From Pseudomonadota bacterium (GTDB taxonomy: Bacteria; Pseudomonadota; Gammaproteobacteria; Burkholderiales; Burkholderiaceae_C), in contig CAUJHV010000006.1 in NCBI GenBank assembly GCA_963205115.1, forward strand, positions 1 to 64,000: a DNA stretch of 64,000 nt. Direction: 5' to 3'. Positions 32,699 through 41,062 of this stretch are shown piece after piece. The translations under genes and the position numbers were made by a program. Under the pieces are notes generated by a model. That model was not told the origin of the DNA. It ran no database searches and worked only from the letters and a program-made list of their open reading frames with translations. The first letter of the stretch is position 1; every line of letters begins with the position of its first letter.

Positions 32699-33514
32699 TC
32701 AGCGCCGCGTCCGCCGCCGCGTGCGCGCCGCCTCGATCTCCCCCAGCCGCCGCGTGATGGCATCGGCCTGTTCGATCATCTGCGCACGCACGGCAGCCGC
32801 GCGGCGCGGGTCGAGCCGGTCGGCCATGGCCGCGATGCTGAGGGCCGCACGCACCTCGCCACCCGGGCCGCGCAAGGGCACGGCGATGGCGCGGGTGCCG
32901 GGCATCACGCCGGGCGAGGCCATGGTGTAGCCCGCGCTGCGGGCCTGCTGCACGCGGCGCTGCAGGTCGCTCAGGGCCACGCCGGCATAGTCCAGGCGGC
33001 GGGCGTTGGCCTGCATCAGCGCACCTGCCGCCGCGCTGTCCAGCCCGGCCAGCAGGATCACCCCCGACACGGCGGCGCCCAGCGGGCGCCGCGCGCCCAC
33101 ATCGATCGACAGCACCTGGATCGGGTGATGCCCCACGTGCCGGGCCACGCAGACCGAATCGGTGCCGTGGCGCACGCTCAGGAAGACGGTGTCGCCCACC
33201 TGCTGCGCCAGCGCCTGCAGATAGGGCTCGGCCAGCGCGCGCATCGGCACGGCGCCGGGTCGCGCCAGGCCCAGCAGCAGCATCTCGTCGCCGATGCGGT
33301 AGCGGCGCGAGTCCACGTCCTGCTCGACGGCACTTTCGTCGATCAGCACCTTCAGCAGGCGGTGCACCGTGGGCCGGCTCAGGCCCGACATCGCGGCCAG
33401 GTCGGTCAGCCGCAGGCCCTGTTCCTGGCCCGTGGCCACCAGGCGCAGCAGCGACAGCGCGCGGCGCACGGTCTGCGCGCCGGCGGCGGGTTTGTCGGCG
33501 GCGGCCTTGCTCAC
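32699..33514 (-). CDS. IclR-family transcriptional regulator
   Basis: A 271-residue regulator with an N-terminal winged helix (TVRRALSLLRLVATGQEQGL, then LSRPTVHRLLKVL, ~15-70) and an effector-binding GAF-like domain (VGDTVFLSVRHGTDSVCVARHVGHHPIQ onward, ~100-260). Basic tail RTRRRTRR. It begins six bases after the stop of the flavin reductase gene, so the two form one leftward operon. It is the obvious candidate to bind the paired inverted repeats in the divergent intergenic region and to control both arms. Confidence 0.9.
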   Translation of the reverse strand: MSKAAADKPAAGAQTVRRALSLLRLVATGQEQGLRLTDLAAMSGLSRPTVHRLLKVLIDESAVEQDVDSRRYRIGDEMLLLGLARPGAVPMRALAEPYLQALAQQVGDTVFLSVRHGTDSVCVARHVGHHPIQVLSIDVGARRPLGAAVSGVILLAGLDSAAAGALMQANARRLDYAGVALSDLQRRVQQARSAGYTMASPGVMPGTRAIAVPLRGPGGEVRAALSIAAMADRLDPRRAAAVRAQMIEQADAITRRLGEIEAARTRRRTRR

Positions 33515-33520
33515 GTGGGT

Positions 33521-34156
33521 TCAGGCGTCGTGCGCCGGCGGCAGCACGCGCTTGGCGGTCTGCGCGATGGGCTGCAGCGTGACGCGGCGGCCCAGCGCCG
33601 CGTAGTTCGGGCCGCCCAGGCGGCACACGGGATCGAGCGCGAGGCTGTCGACCTTGCCCTGCTGCAGCAGACCGTCGCGCAGGTGCCAGCACAGCACCTC
33701 GCCGACGATGAATTCCGAGCCCGTGTCGCCATAGGGCGTGACGCTGTGCAGCCGGCATTCCATCGCCACGGGCGGCGCCAGCAGCCGCGGCACGGCCACG
33801 TGCGTGGACGCGGTGCGCGCCAGGCCCAGCAGGTCGGCTTCGCTCACGTCGGCAGGATGCTCCACCGCGCTGGCGTGCACGGCGTCGGTGAGCGCCATGT
33901 CGGCGATGTGCACCACGTACTCGCGCCCGGACAGGATGTGCGCGGCCGTGTCCTTGCGCTGCCCGTTCTTGCGACCGATGCTGATGCCCAGCATCGGCGG
34001 CTTGGGCGAGACGAAGGTGAAGGCCGAAAACGGCGCGAGGTTCAGCACACCCGCGGGCGACAGGGTGGTGACCCAGGCGATCGGCCGCGGCACGACCACG
34101 CCGGTGAGCAGCTTGTAGGTGGCCTCGGCGTCGAGGTCGCGGGCGTCGATGGGCAT
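33521..34156 (-). CDS. Flavin reductase-domain protein
   Basis: A 211-residue FMN-binding split-barrel protein. VVPRPIAWVTTLSPAGVLNLAPFSAFTFVSPKPPMLGISIGR is the characteristic N-terminal half, where FMN binds. The C-terminal half contains VPRLLAPPVAMECRL and GEVLCWHL. Such proteins either supply reduced flavin to a monooxygenase or act on their own substrates; no monooxygenase partner is present locally. The ATG at 34156 is used because the 36 upstream codons are not conserved-looking and overlap an operator candidate. Confidence 0.85.
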   Translation of the reverse strand: MPIDARDLDAEATYKLLTGVVVPRPIAWVTTLSPAGVLNLAPFSAFTFVSPKPPMLGISIGRKNGQRKDTAAHILSGREYVVHIADMALTDAVHASAVEHPADVSEADLLGLARTASTHVAVPRLLAPPVAMECRLHSVTPYGDTGSEFIVGEVLCWHLRDGLLQQGKVDSLALDPVCRLGGPNYAALGRRVTLQPIAQTAKRVLPPAHDA

Positions 34157-34165
34157 GGTTGAGTC

Positions 34166-34180
34166 GTCCACATGCTGGAC
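34166..34180. promoter_or_regulatory. Candidate IclR operator, site 1
   Basis: GTCCACATGCTGGAC, extended by C and G to CGTCC-N7-GGACG, ten bases upstream of the flavin reductase start. It differs from site 2 at one position of 15. An inverted repeat with a 7-base spacer in a divergent promoter region next to an iclR gene is typical of IclR operators. The binding protein is inferred. Confidence 0.6.
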
Positions 34181-34256
34181 GGTGAGGACGGACGGCCAGT
34201 GTGCAGGGGAATACCACCGCGGGCGAAGCGTCTGCGGTCGTGGTTTGCCCTGAAGC

Positions 34257-34271
34257 GTCCGCATGCTGGAC
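34257..34271. promoter_or_regulatory. Candidate IclR operator, site 2
   Basis: GTCCGCATGCTGGAC, again flanked by C and G, 91 bases from site 1 and 212 bases before the Bug receptor gene. The rest of the 326-base divergent region (34157-34482) contains no gene and no clear sigma-70 promoter that I could see. Confidence 0.6.
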
Positions 34272-34482
34272 GTTTGGGCGCCTTTGCCGTTGCCTGCGGC
34301 GCGGGCTGCGGCCTAGAGTGCCGGGCGTGCAGCATGCCGAGCCACGCACCGTCGGCGTACGCTCGCCACCGCGCGGCTGCGGCGCTTGGCGCCGGCTCTC
34401 GGCCGCTGCGCGCGGCGTCACCGGACGGCATGTGGCCACCGATGACGACAGCCGACCTCACCCCATCCACCCGGAGACCGCC

Positions 34483-35451
34483 ATGACCTTGCGACTGCTT
34501 TCGACCGGCCTGCTGCTCGCCGCCACCCTGTGCGGCAGCGTGCAGGCGCAGGAGTGGCCCACGCGCCCCGTGAAGCTGGTGGTGCCGTATCCGCCCGGCG
34601 GCAATGTCGACGTGGCCGCGCGCGTGGTGGCCGAGGAATTGCAGAAGGTCCTGGGCCAGCCGATGCTCGTGGAAAACCGCGCCGGCGCCGGAGGCCTGAT
34701 TGCCGGCGAAGCGGTGGCCAAGTCCGAACCGGACGGCTACACGCTCTTCGTCGCGGCCAACGGGCCGCTGCTCTTTGCGCCGACGATCTTCAACCGACCG
34801 CTGTACCACTGGAAGAAGGACTTCCTGCCGATCAGCACACTCACGCTGACGCCGCTGGTGCTGCAGGTGCATCCGTCGGTGCCGGCGAAGACCGTGGGCG
34901 AACTGCTCGATCTGCTGCGCCGCAAGCCCGAAACCGTGACCATGGCCTCGCCGGGCGCCGGCACCACGAACCACCTGCTGTCCGAGCAGATGCAGGCCGT
35001 CACGGGCGTGAAGTGGACGACCGTGCACTACAAGGGCAATGCGCCGGCCACCAACGACCTGTTGGGCGGCCAGGTGCAGTTCAGCTTCGACCAGGTTTCG
35101 GTGGCGCAGCGCTACGTCAAGGAAGGCCGCCTGCGCGCGTTGGCGGTGGTGTCGTCCAAGCGCGTGGCCTGGCTGCCCGATGTGCCGACGCTGCAGGAGC
35201 AGGGCGTCAACGGCGTGGACGGCCAGACCTTCACCGGCGTGCTCGCGCCGGCCGGCACACCGGCCGCGGTGGTGCAGAAGATGAGCGATGCGCTGCGCAA
35301 GGTGCTGCAGGACCCGGCCGTGGTGCAGAAGTTCTACGCCGGCGGTTCCGAAGCCCGCGGCATGAGCCCGGCGGAGTTCGCGGCCTACCTGACGCGCGAA
35401 GAATCGACCTGGCTGCCGATCATCAAGGCTGCGGGCATCAAGGCGGAGTGA
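34483..35451 (+). CDS. Bug-type (tripartite tricarboxylate) solute-binding receptor
   Basis: A 322-residue periplasmic binding protein. A Sec signal (MTLRLLSTGLLLAATLCGSV, cleaved after QAQ) is followed by the hallmark WPTRPVKLVVPYPPGGNVDVAARVVAEEL and VENRAGAGGLIAGEAVAKSEPDGYT. Bug proteins bind small carboxylates and often signal or feed TctAB permeases, which are absent here, as is usual for the many orphan Bug genes of Burkholderiales. It is first in a five-gene rightward operon, so the ligand is probably the substrate of the downstream enzymes. Confidence 0.92.
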   Translation: MTLRLLSTGLLLAATLCGSVQAQEWPTRPVKLVVPYPPGGNVDVAARVVAEELQKVLGQPMLVENRAGAGGLIAGEAVAKSEPDGYTLFVAANGPLLFAPTIFNRPLYHWKKDFLPISTLTLTPLVLQVHPSVPAKTVGELLDLLRRKPETVTMASPGAGTTNHLLSEQMQAVTGVKWTTVHYKGNAPATNDLLGGQVQFSFDQVSVAQRYVKEGRLRALAVVSSKRVAWLPDVPTLQEQGVNGVDGQTFTGVLAPAGTPAAVVQKMSDALRKVLQDPAVVQKFYAGGSEARGMSPAEFAAYLTREESTWLPIIKAAGIKAE

Positions 35452-35461
35452 GGGGGCTGCC

Positions 35462-35866
35462 ATGACTTCACGCCACACGATTCATGTCGACGGTTTCAGC
35501 CACGTCAACCCGATACCGGCGGCCAGCCGCAAGGGGCCGCTGCTGATGAGCGGGCTGATCAACGGCACCGACCCGGCCACCGGCCGGCTGGCCGAGGGCC
35601 TGGAGGCGCAGTGCGCCCACATGTTCACGCAGGTGCGAAACATCCTGGCCGCGGGCGGTGGCACGCCCGACGACCTGGTGCGCATGACGGTGTGGCTGAA
35701 AGACCGCGCACAGCGCGAGCCGCTCAATGCACAGTGGCTGGCGATGTTCCCCGACGCGCACCACCGCCCGGCGCGCCTGGCGCTGCACGCGCCGGAGCTC
35801 ACCGGCGGCATCCTGGTGCAGTGCGAAATCTCGGCGTGGATCGATGCGCCGATGCCGGGCGCCTGA
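35462..35866 (+). CDS. RidA-family protein lacking the catalytic arginine
   Basis: A 134-residue trimeric Rid/YjgF-fold protein (GPLLMSGLINGTDPATG, VRMTVWLKD, LTGGILVQCEISAW). RidA proper hydrolyses reactive enamines/imines using an Arg in the RVEIE segment; here that position is Leu118 (LVQCE), so classical imine deaminase activity is unlikely. Such Arg-less Rid subfamilies commonly sit in catabolic operons. It lies 10 bases after the Bug gene stop and 13 bases before the amidohydrolase. Confidence 0.88.
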   Translation: MTSRHTIHVDGFSHVNPIPAASRKGPLLMSGLINGTDPATGRLAEGLEAQCAHMFTQVRNILAAGGGTPDDLVRMTVWLKDRAQREPLNAQWLAMFPDAHHRPARLALHAPELTGGILVQCEISAWIDAPMPGA

Positions 35867-35879
35867 CGGGCGATCAGAC

Positions 35880-36776
35880 ATGGCCGACTACCACCCCTTC
35901 CATCCACACCCGCGCACGCCCAGCCGCCTGCCGCCGCCGGGCAGCATCGACGCGCAGTTCCATGTGCTGGGGCCCGTCGACCGCTACCCGGTGCGCCCCG
36001 GTGCGGCCTACGAGATGCCCACGGCCACCTGGACCGCGGCGCAGCGCATGCACCGCGCGCTGGGCTTCACGCGCGGCGTGGTCGTGCAGACCACCACCTA
36101 CGGCGCCGACCACCGTGTGGTCACCGATGCGCTGGCCGCGCTGGGGACGGGCTATACCGGCTGCGCGAATGCGCTGCTGTTCGAGAAAGCCAGCGATGCC
36201 GAGCTGCAGGCGCTGCACGACGCGGGCGTGCGCGGCGCGCGTTTTTCCTTCCGCCAGGCGCTGGGCGCGGTGCTCTCGCGCGAAGCCTTCGACCGCGCGG
36301 TGGGCAAGCTGCGCGAGCTGGGCTGGTACATGAAGATCCAGCCGGAGCAGAACGGCATCGTCGAGAGCGCGCACTGGTTCGAGCACATCGACGACCTGCC
36401 CATCCTGATCGACCACATGGGCCGCGCCGACGCCGCGCTGGGCCCCGAACGCTGTCCGAACATCGCGCTGCTGCGCCGGCTGATGGCACGCGGCAACGTG
36501 TGGGTGATGCTCTCGCTGGGCGAGAAGATCTCCAAGGCCGGTGCGCCCTATGACGACGTGCTGCCGCTGGCGCGTGCGCTGCTGGACGCCGCTCCCGAGC
36601 GCTGCGTGTGGGGCTCGGACTGGCCGCACCCGGTCTCGAAGAACCCGCCGCCCAACGACGCCGATCTGCTGGAGCTGCTGTACCGCATGGTGCGCAGTGA
36701 AGACGAGTTGCGTCGCGTGTTGATCCGCAACCCGGCCGAGCTTTTCGGCTACGACATTCCCGCCAGCGAGGTCTGA
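35880..36776 (+). CDS. Amidohydrolase-family protein (LigI/COG3618-like)
   Basis: A 298-residue TIM-barrel hydrolase of the amidohydrolase-2 family, similar in layout to 2-pyrone-4,6-dicarboxylate lactonase. The first metal motif, usually HxH, reads Q26-F-H28 in SIDAQFHVLGP, while the C-terminal WGSDWPHP is intact. LigI-type lactonases work without a bound metal, so activity is still plausible. The neighbours (Bug receptor, two FAH enzymes) point to breakdown of an aromatic-derived or dicarboxylic compound, perhaps a lactone. The ATG at 35880 follows the RidA stop by 13 bases. Confidence 0.85.
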   Translation: MADYHPFHPHPRTPSRLPPPGSIDAQFHVLGPVDRYPVRPGAAYEMPTATWTAAQRMHRALGFTRGVVVQTTTYGADHRVVTDALAALGTGYTGCANALLFEKASDAELQALHDAGVRGARFSFRQALGAVLSREAFDRAVGKLRELGWYMKIQPEQNGIVESAHWFEHIDDLPILIDHMGRADAALGPERCPNIALLRRLMARGNVWVMLSLGEKISKAGAPYDDVLPLARALLDAAPERCVWGSDWPHPVSKNPPPNDADLLELLYRMVRSEDELRRVLIRNPAELFGYDIPASEV

Positions 36777-36779
36777 TCG

Positions 36780-37445
36780 ATGTTCAAACCCACGCGCACC
36801 GTCGTCGGTGCGATGTTCGAATTCCAGTCTGCCTGGGACGCCGCGGCGTCGGCGATGGCGCGCGAGCCGCACCACCGCCCGCCGGTGCATCCGGTGCTCT
36901 ATATCAAACCCGCCAACACATGGTGCGCACCGGGCGATGCCGTGGCTTTGCCCGATGGGGTCGACGAGGTCGAGATCGGCGCCACGCTGGGCGTGGCCTT
37001 CGCGCGCACGGCCTCCCGCGTGTCGGCCCGGGACGCGCTGGGCTTTGTCGCCGGCTACTGCATCGTCAACGACGTGACGGTGCCGCACACCAGCCTGCTG
37101 CGCCCGCCGATGAAGCAGAAATGCCGCGACGGCTTCTGCCCCATCGGACCGCTGGTGCCGGCGTCCGCGGTGCCTGACCCGTCCGCGCTGGAGATCCGCA
37201 GCTACGTCGATGGTGAGCTGCGCCACCGCGCGAACACCGGCACGCTGCGCCGCAGCGTGGCTCAGCTGATCGCGGATGTGAGCGAATTCATGTCGCTGGC
37301 GCCGGGCGATCTGCTGCTGGTGGGTGTGCCGCACGGTGTGCCGCGCGCCCGCGTGGGCCAGCGCATGGCCATCGAGATCGACGGCCTGGGCCGTCTGGAG
37401 AACCCGCTCGTGCGCGAGCCCGTCATGCAGGAGGCCACGGCATGA
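36780..37445 (+). CDS. Fumarylacetoacetate hydrolase-family protein, HpaG N-half-like
   Basis: A 221-residue FAH-fold enzyme. Metal ligands are recognisable as E63-V-E65 (DEVEIGATLGVAF) and D98 (YCIVNDVTVPH). The C-terminal SLAPGDLLLVGVPHGVPRARVGQRMAIEIDGLGRLENPL is the family signature. It resembles the N-terminal half of the two-domain HpaG decarboxylase/isomerase of homoprotocatechuate catabolism. Its stop overlaps the start of the next FAH gene by four bases, so the two halves are made together and may form a heteromer. Confidence 0.88.
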   Translation: MFKPTRTVVGAMFEFQSAWDAAASAMAREPHHRPPVHPVLYIKPANTWCAPGDAVALPDGVDEVEIGATLGVAFARTASRVSARDALGFVAGYCIVNDVTVPHTSLLRPPMKQKCRDGFCPIGPLVPASAVPDPSALEIRSYVDGELRHRANTGTLRRSVAQLIADVSEFMSLAPGDLLLVGVPHGVPRARVGQRMAIEIDGLGRLENPLVREPVMQEATA

Positions 37446-38230
37446 GAACCGCGCGTGTGGTGTACGGCGGCGCCGTGCACGAAGCCACCCCGGCCGACGG
37501 TGATGTCCAGCGGCTGCGGCTGGCCGATGGGCGTGTGGTCGACGAGTCCGCCGTGATGTGGCTGGCGCCTTTCGAGCCGCGCACGATCTTTGCGCTGGCG
37601 CTGAACTATGCGGATCATGCGCAGGAGCTGGCCGCCAAGTCCTCGGCCGAGCAGGGCCGCTTCCTGCAGGCGCAGCACAGCGAGCCGGTGGTGTTCCTGA
37701 AGGGCGGCAACAGCGTCGTGGGCCACCGCGGCCTGACGCGCCGGCCGGCCGACGGCGAGTTCATGCACTACGAGTGCGAACTCGCGGTGGTGATCGGGCG
37801 CGAAGGCAAGTGCATTCCCCGCGCACGGGCCTATGACCACGTCGCCGGCTACACGGTGGCCAACGACTACGCGATCCGCAATTTCCTCGAGCCCTATTAC
37901 CGGCCGAACCTGCGCGTCAAGAGCCGTGACGGCGGCACGGCGCTGGGTCCGTGGCTGGTAAGCCCCGACGAAGTGGGCGACCCGATGGCGCTGGCGCTGC
38001 GCACCGAGGTCAACGGCCGCGTCGTACAGGAAGGTCGCACCGCCGACATGATCCACGACGTGCCGGCGCTGATCGAGTACCTCAGCGGCTTCATGACCCT
38101 GTCGCCGGGCGACGTGATCCTCACCGGCACGCCCAAGGGCTCGGTTGATGTGCAGCCCGGCGACGCGGTCGTCTGCGAGGTCGAAGGCGTCGGCCGGCTG
38201 CTCAATACGCTGGTGGCGGACTGGGGCTAG
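37442..38230 (+). CDS. Fumarylacetoacetate hydrolase-family protein, HpaG C-half-like
   Basis: A 262-residue FAH-fold enzyme with ligands E111-C-E113 (FMHYECELAVVIG) and D142 (VANDYAIRNF), plus LKGGNSVVG and TLSPGDVILTGTPKGSVDVQPGDAV. It is related to 5-carboxymethyl-2-hydroxymuconate isomerase/OPET decarboxylase and to acylpyruvases. Together with the preceding gene it would reconstitute an HpaG-like pair. No ring-cleavage dioxygenase, aldehyde dehydrogenase, hydratase or aldolase of the homoprotocatechuate route is nearby, so the exact pathway is open. Confidence 0.9.
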   Translation: MRTARVVYGGAVHEATPADGDVQRLRLADGRVVDESAVMWLAPFEPRTIFALALNYADHAQELAAKSSAEQGRFLQAQHSEPVVFLKGGNSVVGHRGLTRRPADGEFMHYECELAVVIGREGKCIPRARAYDHVAGYTVANDYAIRNFLEPYYRPNLRVKSRDGGTALGPWLVSPDEVGDPMALALRTEVNGRVVQEGRTADMIHDVPALIEYLSGFMTLSPGDVILTGTPKGSVDVQPGDAVVCEVEGVGRLLNTLVADWG

Positions 38231-38266
38231 GACCCGGCGGATGTGAACCTGCCGCCAGGCGGGTCC
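38230..38266 (+). terminator. Candidate terminator hairpin after the catabolic operon
   Basis: Outer arms GGACCCG (38230-38236) and CGGGTCC (38260-38266) pair perfectly and enclose a smaller CGG/CCG helix. No T-tract follows, so this is a weak call supported mainly by its place between convergent genes. Confidence 0.35.
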
Positions 38267-38300
38267 ACCGCTGCGGGCCGGGCCCAGCCCGGCCGAGGCT

Positions 38301-38693
38301 TCAGCTGACGGCGCTGCTGCTCACGCCCAGCAGGGCGGCGAAGCTGCCATGCTGCAGTTCCAGGCGCAGCGCGCGGTCGGCGACCGTGGCGGTCCAGACG
38401 CGCTCACCCAGTTGGGCGTCGGCGTCTTCTTCGGCGGGCTCGCGGCCGTCGCCGTAGACGCTCAGGACCAGCGGCGTGGGCAGCAGCTTCAGCCGGCCGC
38501 AGTGGCGAACGGCGCGAATGCGGGCAAATCCCACCGGCCCTTCCGGATCGAGGCCCAGACCCAGGTCGCCGCGCGGGCGCAGGTCGGTAATCCGCTGGCC
38601 GTACAGCGCCAGGTCGCGGTCGAGGTTGAGCACCTGCGTGAGCGTGATGCCTGGGTTCGCGACATTCAGGAAGGGGGGTTCGGGTTCGAGCAT
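38301..38693 (-). CDS. Conserved-looking hypothetical protein
   Basis: A 130-residue protein starting MLEPEPPFLNVANPGITLTQ. The ATG at 38693 has a strong GAGGAG eight bases upstream, and the codon pattern is coding-like to the stop. It has no signal peptide, membrane segment or domain that I recognise; the predicted content is mostly beta. It is divergent from the winged-helix regulator at 38859 and convergent with the catabolic operon. The frame stays open far upstream, but that is antisense to the regulator and rejected. Confidence 0.6.
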   Translation of the reverse strand: MLEPEPPFLNVANPGITLTQVLNLDRDLALYGQRITDLRPRGDLGLGLDPEGPVGFARIRAVRHCGRLKLLPTPLVLSVYGDGREPAEEDADAQLGERVWTATVADRALRLELQHGSFAALLGVSSSAVS

Positions 38694-38858
38694 GCAGTCT
38701 TCTCCTCTTGTGTCATCCGCCGGCGCAACAGGGTGGCACCTCAGCGCCCAGTCGGGACGGTAAGCCGCTCCCAGGTGGGCGCGCATCCGTCGCGTGTACG
38801 ATGTTGCGCACACACAAAGGGGGCGCTGCTTGTCTTTCTGGGGCATGACGGCTGAGGC

Positions 38859-40964
38859 ATGGTGGTGCAGGCGCAGGTTCTGACGTTCGAACAATTTGAA
38901 ATTCGCTTGAGGGAGCGGGTGCTGCTGGTCCAGGGTGAGCGCGTGTCCCTGGGGGGCAAGGCCTTCGACGTGCTGGTGGCGCTGGCCGAGCGCTGCGACC
39001 GGGTGGTCAGCAAGGCCGAACTGCTGGACCTGGCCTGGCCCGGCGTCGTGGTCGAGGACAACAACCTGTCGGTGCAGATCACCGCGCTGCGCCGCGTGCT
39101 GGGCGCCGACAGCATCACCACCGTCACCGGCCGCGGCTACCGTCTGTCCGCGACGCCGCTCGATGCGCAGGCGCTGGCGATGCCGCCCACGCCGGAGACC
39201 GTCCGGCTGGAGCGCCGCCTGGCGGCCATCGTGCAGGCCGATGTCGTGGGCTGGGCGCGGCTGGTGGCACGCGACCCGATGGTCGCGGCGCAGAGCTGGG
39301 GCCGCACGCGCCAGGAACTCATCGAACGCAGCGTGCCGCGCTTCGGCGGCCGTCTGCTGGAACTCACTGCCGAGCGCGTGCTGGTGGAGTTCAGCAGCGC
39401 CGTCGAGGCCGTGGCCTGGTCGGTGGAATTGCAGGCGCTGCTGGCCGATCGGCGCGAGCAGGTGGTCGAAGGTGAAACCGATGCGATGCACATGCGCATC
39501 GGCATCGCTGTGGATGACGTGATCGTGGATGACGGCAAACTGGTGGGTGATGGTGTCAATGTGGCAGCAGACCTCCAGATCAGTGCCGGGCACGACGACG
39601 TGCTGGTAACGCACAAGGTGCGCGACTTCGTCGGGCAGAAGCTCGACGTGCAGTTTCTGCCCCTGGGCGAGCGCCTGATGCGGCGCACGCGCCGGCCCAT
39701 GCTGGTGTTCCGCGCGCTGCCTGCGTCGCGCGCGCGGGCGCAGCCCACGGTGCGGCCGCTGCAGCCCATGCGCATGGCCTCCATCGCGGTGCTGCCGCTG
39801 GTGGGCGACGCAGCCACCGAGCTCGACGGCGACTCGTACTTCGGCGACGGCATCACCGAGGAGATCATCGCCTCGCTGTCGCTGAACCGCAGCCTTTTTG
39901 TCATCGCACACGGCTCCACGCTGCGCTACCGCGGCCAGCAGACCGATCTGGCCGCCGTGGCCGACGAACTCGGCGTGCGTTATCTCGTGACCGGCAGCGT
40001 GCGCCGCGCGGGCTCGCAGCTGCGCATCCACGTCAGCCTCATCCTGGCGGCCGACCAGCGCATCCTGTGGCAGGAGCGCTACGACGGCAGCACCGAAGAC
40101 CTCTTCGGCTTCCAGTCGCAGATCGCGCTGAGCGTGGCGGCGGCCATGGCGCCGCCGGTGCAGGACGAAGAAATGGCCCGCGTGCGCCAGCGGCCCACCC
40201 AGAGCTACGACGCCTACGACTGCGTGCTGCGAGGCATGGCGGGGTTGCACCAGCTGGGCGCGGCGGAGTTCGATGCCGCCGGCGACCTGTTCCGGCGGGC
40301 GATCGCGCTGGACCCCTCTTACGCGCAGGCGCATGCGCAGCTGGCCTGGTGGTACAGCCTCAACGCCTTCGAAGGCCGCTTGCCGCATGGCACGGCCGAG
40401 ACACCGCATGCGCTGGAACACGCGATGGAGGCCGTGCGGCTGGACGGCAAGGATGCCGTCGCGCTGTCGGTGGCGGGCTACATCGTCACGATGCAGCGCC
40501 AGCACGACGAGGCGCTGGAGCTCTTCGAGCGGGCCCTGACGATCAACCCCAGCTGCGCCGCGGCCTGGGCGCGCAGCGGCGCGGCGCTGTTCTACATGGG
40601 CCGCGGGGACGAATCGCTCGAACGCGTGCAGCGCGCGATGCGCTTGAGCCCCTACGACCAGATGCACTTCTGGCACCTCACGATCTGTGGCGGCGCCTGC
40701 CTCGTGAGCCGGCGCTACGACGAGGCGGCGGGCTGGCTGGGCAAGGCCCTGCGGCTGAAGCCGCGCTTCAACGGTGCGCGCCGGCTGCGGGTGGCCGCGC
40801 TGGCGCTGGCCGGCGAACTGGACGAGGCGCGCGACCTGGCCCGCGAGCTCCAGGCCGAATCTCCGGATTTCAGCCTGCAGGCCTACCGCGAGTGGTCGGC
40901 CCTGCGGCCGCCGCAACTGGAAGAAGTGGTGCGCGGCCTGCGGCTGGCCGGGTTGCCTGACTGA
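38859..40964 (+). CDS. Winged-helix / degenerate cyclase / TolB-like / TPR regulator
   Basis: A 701-residue multidomain protein. Residues ~7-97 form an OmpR/CadC-type winged helix (LGGKAFDVLVALAERCDRVV, NNLSVQITALRRVLG, TVTGRGYRL). Residues ~118-280 are class III cyclase-like, but the second metal Asp position is E172 (TAERVLVEF instead of AGDGLLVEF) and the conserved NVAARL reads NVAADL, so catalysis is doubtful. A TolB-like segment follows (FGDGITEEIIASLSLNRSLFVI, ~328-460). TPR repeats cover ~480-700. No membrane helix is seen. It probably controls a neighbouring gene in response to an unknown ligand. Confidence 0.85.
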   Translation: MVVQAQVLTFEQFEIRLRERVLLVQGERVSLGGKAFDVLVALAERCDRVVSKAELLDLAWPGVVVEDNNLSVQITALRRVLGADSITTVTGRGYRLSATPLDAQALAMPPTPETVRLERRLAAIVQADVVGWARLVARDPMVAAQSWGRTRQELIERSVPRFGGRLLELTAERVLVEFSSAVEAVAWSVELQALLADRREQVVEGETDAMHMRIGIAVDDVIVDDGKLVGDGVNVAADLQISAGHDDVLVTHKVRDFVGQKLDVQFLPLGERLMRRTRRPMLVFRALPASRARAQPTVRPLQPMRMASIAVLPLVGDAATELDGDSYFGDGITEEIIASLSLNRSLFVIAHGSTLRYRGQQTDLAAVADELGVRYLVTGSVRRAGSQLRIHVSLILAADQRILWQERYDGSTEDLFGFQSQIALSVAAAMAPPVQDEEMARVRQRPTQSYDAYDCVLRGMAGLHQLGAAEFDAAGDLFRRAIALDPSYAQAHAQLAWWYSLNAFEGRLPHGTAETPHALEHAMEAVRLDGKDAVALSVAGYIVTMQRQHDEALELFERALTINPSCAAAWARSGAALFYMGRGDESLERVQRAMRLSPYDQMHFWHLTICGGACLVSRRYDEAAGWLGKALRLKPRFNGARRLRVAALALAGELDEARDLARELQAESPDFSLQAYREWSALRPPQLEEVVRGLRLAGLPD

Positions 40965-41062
40965 AGGCACACAAGAGCGAATCCGGGTTTGCGGCCGCGC
41001 CCGGCAGGCGGGCCCGTCAGGGCCGAGCGGTCGTGTCACACGGGTGAGGAGGACCCTGGAGC

